Shown one piece after another: positions 21,152-28,627 of a DNA stretch of 64,000 bases. The notes below the pieces were generated by a model. It saw nothing but the letters and a program-made list of their open reading frames with translations, did no database searches and was not told the origin of the DNA. The stretch covers positions 41,343 through 105,342 of the forward strand of contig DATNQN010000137.1 of NCBI GenBank assembly GCA_036703985.1, in the 5' to 3' direction. The DNA comes from Leptolyngbyaceae cyanobacterium (GTDB taxonomy: Bacteria; Cyanobacteriota; Cyanobacteriia; Cyanobacteriales; Aerosakkonemataceae). The number at the start of each line of letters is the position of its first letter. Within the stretch, counting starts at the first letter, position 1. Both the position numbers and the translations under genes were made by a program.

Positions 21152-22207
21152 ATGACTGTATCAAGCATTAAGCCACAGAACTTGGCACCTACTTTTAAAG
21201 CTTCAGAACTACGCCTGAGAGATATATTGAGGACTCTGCCTAAAGATGTCTTTATCAAAAATCGGCGCAAAGCTTGGACATCAGTATTCATAAATATTTC
21301 CCTAGTTTTTCTAGGCTACTGTAGTATTGCCTTTTCTCCCTGGTTTCTTCTGCCGTTCGCTTGGATTTTTACGGGTACGGCGTTGACTGGTTTTTTCGTG
21401 ATCGGGCATGATTGTGGCCATCGGTCATTTGCGAACCGCCGTTGGGTAAACGATTTGGTGGGTCATGCCATGATGCTGCCTTTAATTTATCCTTTCCACA
21501 GTTGGCGCATCCTACATAATTACCACCACAAACATACGAATAAGTTAGATGTAGACAATGCTTGGCAACCTTTTAAGCCTGATTTTTACGAAAGCTTAGG
21601 CATGGTGAAAAAGTTGGGCTATCAAGGTTTGCGCGGTCGAATTTGGTGGATCGGTTCTATCATACATTGGGCGGTTCTGCATTTTAGTTGGTGGGAATTT
21701 GAGGGTAAACAACGATCGCAAGTGAAGTTCTCCGCGTTGTTAGTACTGATAACAGCTGCGATCGCATTTCCAATCATCATCGCTACTCTCGGCATCTGGG
21801 GTTTTGTCAAGTTCTGGCTTCTTCCCTGGATGGTTTATCATTTCTGGATGAGTACCTTCACCCTCGTACACCACACCGATCCGGATATCCCCTTTAAACC
21901 AGAAGGTGAGTGGAGCGAAGCTTTAGCTCAATTATCTGGCAGCGTTCACTGCGAATACCCTCGTTGGGTAGAATTTCTCTGCCACGATATCAACGTCCAC
22001 GTTCCCCATCACCTTTCTACTGCCATTCCTTCTTATAACTTGCGGATGGCTCATGCCAGTTTGAGAGAAAATTGGGGAAATTATCTGCGAGAATATCGGT
22101 TCTCTTGGCCTTTAATGAAGCAAATTACCGATAAATGCCACTTGTACAATCCAGAGGAATGTTACGAGTCTTTCCAGGACTACAAAGCTAAAAATGTTGA
22201 AAAATAG
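21152..22207 (+). CDS. desA: Acyl-lipid delta-12 fatty acid desaturase (DesA)
   Basis: A membrane di-iron desaturase that adds the delta-12 double bond to lipid-bound C18 chains in thylakoid and plasma membranes, with electrons from ferredoxin. All three histidine boxes are present: HDCGH, HNYHHKH and HVPHH. At 351 residues it has the family length, with two hydrophobic hairpins. The start is the ATG at 21152 after AGGAG. A HIP1-centred terminator follows. It stands alone as a single-gene unit. Confidence 0.96.
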   Translation: MTVSSIKPQNLAPTFKASELRLRDILRTLPKDVFIKNRRKAWTSVFINISLVFLGYCSIAFSPWFLLPFAWIFTGTALTGFFVIGHDCGHRSFANRRWVNDLVGHAMMLPLIYPFHSWRILHNYHHKHTNKLDVDNAWQPFKPDFYESLGMVKKLGYQGLRGRIWWIGSIIHWAVLHFSWWEFEGKQRSQVKFSALLVLITAAIAFPIIIATLGIWGFVKFWLLPWMVYHFWMSTFTLVHHTDPDIPFKPEGEWSEALAQLSGSVHCEYPRWVEFLCHDINVHVPHHLSTAIPSYNLRMAHASLRENWGNYLREYRFSWPLMKQITDKCHLYNPEECYESFQDYKAKNVEK

Positions 22208-22235
22208 CTAGTAATTATTTCCCCTGTGAGAATTT

Positions 22236-22268
22236 AAGCCCAGATGCGATCGCATCTGGGCTTTTTTG
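22236..22268 (+). terminator. desA terminator built on a HIP1 site
   Basis: A 28-base perfect palindrome (22236-22263) with GCGATCGC at its exact centre runs into a T-tract. The stem and T-tract are those of an intrinsic terminator for desA. Confidence 0.85.
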
Positions 22269-22306
22269 CATCTATAAAATAGATATATGGGTAAACGAGG
22301 GATTTA

Positions 22307-22339
22307 AGAAACCCGGTTTTTTAGAAAAACCGGATTTCT
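22307..22339. repeat. 33-nt palindromic repeat, copy 1
   Basis: The repeat begins AGAAACCCGG and ends CCGGATTTCT. It has the same length and layout as the palindromes at 40332-40364 and 41255-41287, so it is one of three copies of a dispersed family in this window. Confidence 0.7.
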
Positions 22340-22398
22340 GGCAAACTACAATCGATTGAAGGCCAGCAGAAATCTCAGCATCACAAAAATTTTTTAGC

Positions 22399-22908
22399 AT
22401 GACAGAATCTAAGCATTCCGAAACTCTGGCATCAAAAAACAAAAGCCTAAATTATCACGATGTTTATACTTGTCCGGTCTGTCGCCACGGAGAAATTTCT
22501 GTATTGACTCTCACGGAGTCCTTTGCTTGTAACTTTTGCCGCCACATTTTTTCAGCTAATCTTGACGAACAATCGCTTATCTTAGCAGATGGTACTCAGC
22601 CATTAGCTTGGCGATGGAATGGACGTAGCTGGAAATTAGCACAACAGAAAAATTACGAACTGACTTTCGTGCTTTGGCTGCTAGCCGTCGCTTTAGTAGT
22701 TCTGCCCACCAGTATAGTTGCCGTTTCTGCTTATATATTTCCCGCAGAAGAAGGCAGTTTTGGGTCTTCTCTTCCGCAAGTTTGGATCGGTTTAACTTTT
22801 TTATGCCATTTTGCTTTTGTTTTTTGGTTGCTGGCAGAAAACTATCAATTACCGTTTTATACCTATTTAAAAGTTAAGTTACGTAATTTACGGAATCAGC
22901 AAAATTAA
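22399..22908 (+). CDS. Zinc-ribbon membrane protein, unknown function
   Basis: A 169-residue protein. Residues about 24-50 contain two CxxC pairs (CPVC and CNFC), a likely zinc ribbon. Two hydrophobic segments in the second half (VLWLLAVALVVLPTSIVAV and IGLTFLCHFAFVFWLLA) predict membrane insertion with the zinc ribbon in the cytoplasm. No enzymatic motif is visible and the role is unknown. It is downstream of desA, behind its terminator, and convergent with the glycosyltransferase. Confidence 0.78.
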   Translation: MTESKHSETLASKNKSLNYHDVYTCPVCRHGEISVLTLTESFACNFCRHIFSANLDEQSLILADGTQPLAWRWNGRSWKLAQQKNYELTFVLWLLAVALVVLPTSIVAVSAYIFPAEEGSFGSSLPQVWIGLTFLCHFAFVFWLLAENYQLPFYTYLKVKLRNLRNQQN

Positions 22909-22979
22909 AAAGTTAATAATCAAAAAAAACGCTCGAAAAAGAACCATAATAATCAGAAATCATCATTGAAAAGCATTTC

Positions 22980-23015
22980 TAACTGCTGACTTCTGACTCC
23001 TCAATTCTGACTCCT
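22980..23015. repeat. Short tandem CTGACTCCT-type repeats
   Basis: Imperfect repeats of TTCTGACTCCT occur in the gap before the convergent glycosyltransferase stop. The same words appear in inverted orientation at 36163-36198. Confidence 0.55.
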
Positions 23016-23026
23016 GACCACTTCTC

Positions 23027-24247
23027 CTACAACAATACTTGTTCGTAAAGCTGACCTGCTCTTTCCCAAGTGTATTCTGTTTCGACAAACGATCGCCCGT
23101 TTTTAGATAGCTCTTGGCGCAGTTGCGGGTCTTCAAATAATCGAGCGATCGCATTAATATACTCTTCTACCCCGTTGGCTCTTAAGGCGCGTAGAGGTAA
23201 ATCGGGGGTATCGACGGCAAGACCTTCCAAACCGCGATCGCTGGCGACTACCGGCGTTCCAGCTGCCATTGCTTCTAAAGTTTTATTTTTAATACCATAC
23301 CCAGCACGGAGCGGCACCACGCAAACACAAGCTTGATGCAGATATTCGGCCATTGAATTAACTTTACCGGTAACGATTACGCCCTTCTTTTCTCCTAATG
23401 CCAAAACTTCAGGAGTCGGACGCGCACCGACAATACTAAAAGTAGTGTCAGGATATTTATTTTGCAGTTTTGGTAATATCTCTAAAGCAAAAAAACGCGC
23501 CGCATCAATATTATGAGAAGCATCCATTGCTCCCACAAATACTAATCCATATCCCCCCGGATCGGCTGCGCGATAGGGAAATATTTCTAAATCGACGCCG
23601 TTGGGAATGACTGGTATTTGAGCATTAGGACAGAATTTAAGAAACTGGTCTTTATCATCTTCAGTAGTAACAACTATCTTAGAAAATTTGCTAGCATAGC
23701 GTTTTTCATAGGGTTTTAATAATAAGTTAAGATAAAGGCGATCGCGAATTGCATTTGGCGATGCACCCATTTCTAAATGACCGCGAATCCAACCATAAAT
23801 CGAACTGTGAACATCAACAACTGTTGTTACTGAGTTCTTAAATTCAGGACGAACGTAGATTTCATTAACGCTATGTTCGCAGGTAATCGCATTACATTTA
23901 CCCGCTCTTACAAAATCATCTACCCACTTTTGAATTTCTGGTGAATAGCGATGTAAAACATTCGGCGGCGTTGTTTTTACCAAAGATTCGGTAAAGCGTC
24001 CTACTTTACCCAGCAATCCCAACATACCACCTTGTTTCGGTTCTGGCGGTATGGGAAAAATTGCTAATTCGCTTACCCATTGACGAAGTTTTTCCACTTC
24101 CCTATCTGTTACTCCTGGGTGGCGTTGGGTGACGAGGGTGATGTGATGGCGTTGGTGTAAGTATTTGAGCAAATTGAATGTTCTGATTTCCGTTCCCCCT
24201 CGGCTAGGTGGGTAAGGGAACGTGGATGAAAGCATGAGAATGTTCAT
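23027..24247 (-). CDS. Glycosyltransferase family 4 protein
   Basis: A 406-residue GT-B enzyme that uses a nucleotide sugar. The N-terminal Rossmann half contains LSSTFPYPPSRGGTEIRTFNLLKYL, the acceptor-side glycine loop of family 4. The C-terminal half has PVIPNGVDLEIFP, LVFVGAMDASHN and GYGIKNKTLEAMAAGTPVVAS, the E-x7-E-like donor site. It probably acts on an exopolysaccharide or cell-surface glycan. It is divergent from a sulfotransferase-like gene, which suggests joint work on an extracellular polymer, but this is an inference. Confidence 0.92.
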   Translation of the reverse strand: MNILMLSSTFPYPPSRGGTEIRTFNLLKYLHQRHHITLVTQRHPGVTDREVEKLRQWVSELAIFPIPPEPKQGGMLGLLGKVGRFTESLVKTTPPNVLHRYSPEIQKWVDDFVRAGKCNAITCEHSVNEIYVRPEFKNSVTTVVDVHSSIYGWIRGHLEMGASPNAIRDRLYLNLLLKPYEKRYASKFSKIVVTTEDDKDQFLKFCPNAQIPVIPNGVDLEIFPYRAADPGGYGLVFVGAMDASHNIDAARFFALEILPKLQNKYPDTTFSIVGARPTPEVLALGEKKGVIVTGKVNSMAEYLHQACVCVVPLRAGYGIKNKTLEAMAAGTPVVASDRGLEGLAVDTPDLPLRALRANGVEEYINAIARLFEDPQLRQELSKNGRSFVETEYTWERAGQLYEQVLL

Positions 24248-24675
24248 TAAGTTACTCAGTATACAAGTGTAGTTTCAATAGCTTGCTCAAGATTAACCTA
24301 TATCGATAAAAAAGAATCACCTTTTCCCATAAAAAAGTATTACTTGATACTAACTACTCAATTAGCGATCGTCAGCCCATAGTTCCTTGCAGAGACAAAG
24401 CTCCCGCCTAGATTGAAATTAATGCCAGGGGTTAATTTGTTTGCATCAACCTCTAATCATAAAAAAATAATACTTTACTGTAAACGAAATTTTTGTTATC
24501 CTCCTTAGGGATGAACTCAATCGGTTTAAAGTCAGAGTATATTTTTTAGCTATTGGTATCAAGTAGATAAAAATTGTTTTTTAGTATTCGGCTGTGATTT
24601 GATAATTCTGATAATTGAGAGCTGGCATCTAAATATTGGTTCAATTTTTACTCAGGGAATTCATCTCAACCACTT
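24248..24675. promoter_or_regulatory. Divergent intergenic region
   Basis: This 428-base AT-rich stretch separates the glycosyltransferase (minus) from the sulfotransferase-like gene (plus). I see no gene, tRNA or strong hairpin. It presumably holds both promoters, but no clear -35/-10 pair can be fixed. Confidence 0.4.
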
Positions 24676-25452
24676 ATGTACTATCTCGTTTTTAGCAACA
24701 GACCATTACTTCAACTAAAATTCGAGATTCGCTCTTTCGCCAGTCTCTACCCGAAACTGTTTTACCCGTTAATGCTGGTAAGCGGTAGATATCCGGGACG
24801 TTCCGTACAAAGAAATACTGAATTAGTTATAGAAGGATTTCCGCGCTCGGCTAACAGTTTTTCAATGGGTGCTTTTCTATCGGTTCAAACACGCCCTATA
24901 GTTTTAGCATCTCATTTACACGCTGCTGCTCAAATAATTAGAGCTAGCCGATTATCTATTCCCACGATATTATTAATTCGCCAGCCTGTGGATGCGGTAA
25001 TATCTTTGTTGAGTTTGGAATTACAAACACATAACTTATCTTATTCAGAGCGAGATTTATTAAAATTATCTTTGAAAAAATATTTAATAAATTGGATTGC
25101 TTTTTATCAGCAAGTCAAACCTTATTATAATGACTATATTATCGGCTTATTCGATGAAGTCACCAAAGATTTTGGGGCGGTAATTAAGAAAGTTAATCAA
25201 CGATTTAAAACGGATTTCAACCTGTTTTTACATACCGAAGAAAGCGTAAAATTGATTCACGAGCAAGTAGGCTTTCACGCAGGCCCCTCCCAGAAGCGTC
25301 AATATTTAAAGCCTATTTTAATCAAGCATTTAGATTCGGATGAAATGAAACTTTTAATTTATGAGGCAGAAGCTATATATCGAGAATTTGAAATGTTAGC
25401 AAAAGTTAATTCAATTGAAAAAACAAAGTTTAAATTACGTGTCGAGCGTTAA
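24676..25452 (+). CDS. Sulfotransferase-like P-loop protein
   Basis: The 258-residue protein has the two PAPS-binding signatures of cytosolic-type sulfotransferases in degenerate form: an N-terminal EGFPRSANSFSMGAF (5'-phosphosulfate loop) and LLIRQPVDAVISLLSLE (3'-phosphate motif with Arg and Ser). The spacing of about 65 residues fits the family. It probably modifies a surface carbohydrate or lipid. The start is ATG at 24676. Exact activity is unproven; a kinase-like P-loop alternative is less likely. Confidence 0.72.
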   Translation: MYYLVFSNRPLLQLKFEIRSFASLYPKLFYPLMLVSGRYPGRSVQRNTELVIEGFPRSANSFSMGAFLSVQTRPIVLASHLHAAAQIIRASRLSIPTILLIRQPVDAVISLLSLELQTHNLSYSERDLLKLSLKKYLINWIAFYQQVKPYYNDYIIGLFDEVTKDFGAVIKKVNQRFKTDFNLFLHTEESVKLIHEQVGFHAGPSQKRQYLKPILIKHLDSDEMKLLIYEAEAIYREFEMLAKVNSIEKTKFKLRVER

Positions 25453-25673
25453 TCAGCTTAAAATTACAGAATGGGTTTAATTAATTAAGTTGTTTTGATA
25501 AAAGTCAATATTTCTTTATCATCAGATTAATTTTGTTGAACTAGGAGTAGTTTCAGCATAATATTTTATAAGTAAATAATGTTTGAATAACAAATTAGAG
25601 TAAATATATTTAGTTTTAGCTTTAGAAAGCTTAAGTATAAAATTAAGAATAACTCCCTCACGAGAAATTATTT

Positions 25674-26501
25674 ATGGATTCAGTTGAACTGAAGTTTCTC
25701 CTTAAACTGCTGGGTTGTCAGAATTACCGATCGCCTATTGCAGCCAGTACTTTCAGCAGTTTTAAAGGAAAGGAAAAACTTTGTCAAAATTTAGGCGATC
25801 GCAATTTAATAGACTACTCCCGCGAGACCGCTACTGTCAAAATTTTACCGCCCGGTCGCGCTTTGTTGAAAACGGACACTTCCCAGATACCGATCTCAGA
25901 GAAAGAGTTAAAAGTACTCGAAGCGATCGCCAAATCTTCGGCCAAAATCAAACCCAGTGAAATCAAAGCAGCAAAAGCGGCTGAAAAAGAAGAAATTTTA
26001 CCAAAATTAGCCGAACGGGGGCTGATTGAGACTGATATCAAAATGAAACGGCAGAAGGCTGAGGTATGGCTAACTCAGCGAGGTCAAGAATTCCTGCGAG
26101 ATGAATTCACCGCCAAAGGTACTAGTGCAGTTCTCAGTTTAGATTTGTTGACAAATTACCTGCGCTTTTTGCGGAAATCTTTGGGCGTAAAACCAGATTT
26201 AGTATCGCCATCAGTAGCTATAGCGACTAACAAGCCAACTGATGATGATATTTTGCAAATAATTCGGGATTTAGACCGAGAATTGGGGACGGAAAATTAT
26301 TTGCCAATTTTTCATCTGCGCCAGAAGTTACAGCCGCCTTTGTCTAGGGAAGAATTAGATCGGGCGCTTTATCATCTGCAACGGAACGACCTAATCGAGT
26401 TGAGCTCGTTAGTAGATACCACACCCTATACTTTCGAGCAAATTGACGCGGGAATTACCCAAGATATTGGCGGGCCATTATTCTTTATTGTCGTGAACTA
26501 G
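25674..26501 (+). CDS. Multi-winged-helix protein, first gene of a DNA-processing module
   Basis: The 275-residue protein is not in a named family that I recognise. It shows three stretches with the pattern of winged-helix or replication-partner domains: about residues 5-60, 73-141 (ISEKELKVLEAIAKS, then EILPKLAERGLIE, then WLTQRGQEFL) and 191-275 (ILQIIRDLDRELG, HLRQKLQPPLSREELDRAL, LQRNDLIELS). There is no catalytic motif. It is 52 bases upstream of the AAA ATPase on the same strand. I infer a DNA-binding or adaptor subunit for the ATPase and translocase that follow. Confidence 0.75.
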   Translation: MDSVELKFLLKLLGCQNYRSPIAASTFSSFKGKEKLCQNLGDRNLIDYSRETATVKILPPGRALLKTDTSQIPISEKELKVLEAIAKSSAKIKPSEIKAAKAAEKEEILPKLAERGLIETDIKMKRQKAEVWLTQRGQEFLRDEFTAKGTSAVLSLDLLTNYLRFLRKSLGVKPDLVSPSVAIATNKPTDDDILQIIRDLDRELGTENYLPIFHLRQKLQPPLSREELDRALYHLQRNDLIELSSLVDTTPYTFEQIDAGITQDIGGPLFFIVVN

Positions 26502-26553
26502 CAATTAACCCGCTACTCTCAAAGCTGTTACCTAATCTATTGAAAATTTAATT

Positions 26554-28551
26554 ATGGCATCCATTGACGACATCATTCGACGCGAGGTTAACCCCTTTGA
26601 CCCGACAACCTTTAAGCCTGGAAACTTTTGGCGGGAAAAACAAGACTCAGCACTCACGGTAGATTCGATTCATCAAGAAGCGATCGCAGAAATTGAGGCA
26701 CTTCTTAACTTAGTTGCCAAAGATCATCGTAGCCGGACAGTACTGGTGACAGGGGATTCTGGTTCTGGTAAAAGTTATCTTTTAGGTCGTATAAAACGCA
26801 CTCTTAACCCCAAAGCTTTTTTTGCTTACATCGGGGCTTGGGCAGATAACGACCACATCAGGCGTCATATTTTGCGCTATACCGTTGACAGTCTCATGCA
26901 GTTTCCAGAGGGTCAACAAGAATCTCAATTGATGCTTTGGCTTAAAAGCCTATCTGCTTTTACGAAACGCAATCTAAAACAACGTATCTTTGATGATAAT
27001 GTTTGGACATTATTACAAAGCGATCGAAAAAATTTCATCAACCACCTCAAGAAAACTTACAGACAAGCTAATATTTACAACGCAGATCAATTTTTTGGTG
27101 TGTTGCATGACCTCACAAATCCAGACCTATATCACTTAGCTTGCGAGTGGTTGAGAGGAGATGATTTAAGTGAAGAGTCCTTGCAAGCATTAAAAGTTAG
27201 AAAATCTATTGAAACAGAAGAAGCAGCTTGGGAAACTCTCTCGAATTTAGGGAGAATTTCTACTGAAACCCAGCCAATGGTATTGTGTTTCGATCAAATA
27301 GATAATCCTATTGCTTCCGATCCACAACCTTTTTTTAGTATCAACACTACAATTCATAATGATTCTCTAAAAAATTTTCTAGTTATTATTAGCCTGCCAA
27401 CAAATAACTGGAGGCAGAGTAGCCATCGAATTCAAATGTCTGACAAAGCGGGTATTCATAAAGAAATTAATCTAAAAAGAATCGGCTTAGATCAAGCAGA
27501 AGCATTATGGCGTTATAGATTACAACCAATCCACGAGCAAGCTAATCCCAAGAATCCTTCACCTATTTTCCCGTTAACTCGACAAGCATTAGAAGCCAAG
27601 TTTCCAGGCGGTAAAACAGATCCCCGAAATGCGCTTATGCTGGGTGGGCAACTATTTGATGACTACAAAAGAAAACTTGGCCCCGATTCCCAACCTGACC
27701 CTGACTCAAAACCAAATTCTTTAGCAGCGTTTAAGTTATTATGGCAGCATGAATACAACAAAATTCAGTCAAAAATCACTAAAATTACTTTGCTATCTAC
27801 TCCCGAATTAATTGCGATGTTAGCAGAAGTATTAGATGCTTTAGAAGTAAAAGAAATTAAAGCAAAACTACTAAGTGGTAAATACACCTCTTACTCTCTT
27901 AGCTATCAACAGCCGGAACAAAAAACACGAGTAGGAGTAGTTTGGACTGAAGACGCAAGCATGACTAGTTTTTATAATATAATGAATGCTTGTCAAGCAG
28001 TAATTAATAAAAATAGCTGCCAAACCTTATATTTGATTCGTGCCGCAGGAGTTGGAAATGGAAAACTTGCTGGACACCAAATTTACAGGCAAATTTTCCA
28101 AGGTTCTCAAAATCATCACATCAAAGCAACTCTTTCCTCCGTTCACTACTTGGCAACATATAAAAGCTTGGTTAATTCAGCCCAAGCTAATGAGTTAGTT
28201 GTTGCAGGTAAGATGGTTGAATTAAAAGAATTACAAGATTTAATTCGCCAATCAGAAATTTTGAATAAATGTACGTTGTTGCAAGAGTTGAAAATTGTTC
28301 AAAAAAAGATGGAAGGGGCTGATAATATAAATTTTAAAGAAGTAGAAGAACATTTGCTGAATTTAGTTAAAACTCAAAGTTTCATGGGAAAGCCAACTTT
28401 AATTCAAAATACTTTAAATCAATTATTGGATGTCAATCAATTTCAAGTTGAGGAAGCGATTAATAGGCTAATCAATAATAATAAAGTTAAGATTATTAAC
28501 CCGAATTTACCACCGAAAGAACAATTAATTTGCTTCGTACCACAAACATAG
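26554..28551 (+). CDS. AAA-type ATPase with C-terminal winged helix
   Basis: A 665-residue protein. Walker A is GDSGSGKS at residues 67-74 and Walker B is VLCFDQID at 243-250, with a sensor-like LVIISLPTNNW after it. The layout (early P-loop, long helical insertion, then a lid) recalls ORC/Cdc6- or STAND-like ATPases rather than ABC proteins. Residues about 450-545 form an uncharacterised alpha/beta domain (VGVVWTEDASMTSFYNI, LYLIRAAGVGNGKL). The last 80 residues look like a winged helix (LIQNTLNQLLDVNQFQVEEAINRLI is the recognition part). It sits between the winged-helix protein and the nuclease-translocase, so it may load or regulate that motor. Confidence 0.85.
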   Translation: MASIDDIIRREVNPFDPTTFKPGNFWREKQDSALTVDSIHQEAIAEIEALLNLVAKDHRSRTVLVTGDSGSGKSYLLGRIKRTLNPKAFFAYIGAWADNDHIRRHILRYTVDSLMQFPEGQQESQLMLWLKSLSAFTKRNLKQRIFDDNVWTLLQSDRKNFINHLKKTYRQANIYNADQFFGVLHDLTNPDLYHLACEWLRGDDLSEESLQALKVRKSIETEEAAWETLSNLGRISTETQPMVLCFDQIDNPIASDPQPFFSINTTIHNDSLKNFLVIISLPTNNWRQSSHRIQMSDKAGIHKEINLKRIGLDQAEALWRYRLQPIHEQANPKNPSPIFPLTRQALEAKFPGGKTDPRNALMLGGQLFDDYKRKLGPDSQPDPDSKPNSLAAFKLLWQHEYNKIQSKITKITLLSTPELIAMLAEVLDALEVKEIKAKLLSGKYTSYSLSYQQPEQKTRVGVVWTEDASMTSFYNIMNACQAVINKNSCQTLYLIRAAGVGNGKLAGHQIYRQIFQGSQNHHIKATLSSVHYLATYKSLVNSAQANELVVAGKMVELKELQDLIRQSEILNKCTLLQELKIVQKKMEGADNINFKEVEEHLLNLVKTQSFMGKPTLIQNTLNQLLDVNQFQVEEAINRLINNNKVKIINPNLPPKEQLICFVPQT

Positions 28552-28554
28552 CTC

Positions 28555-28610
28555 GTAGTGAGGACTGAAGTCCTTATTATCTCTAATATGAGGATTTCAG
28601 TCCTCGCTAC
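28555..28610. repeat. Palindromic GAGGACT repeat
   Basis: Imperfect inverted arms (GTAGTGAGGACTGAAGTCCT and AGGATTTCAGTCCTCGCTAC) flank a 16-base spacer in the 76-base gap between the ATPase and translocase genes. A shorter copy lies at 56524-56545. It may attenuate or process the joint transcript. Confidence 0.7.
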
Positions 28611-28627
28611 AAACATTATAAAAGCCA

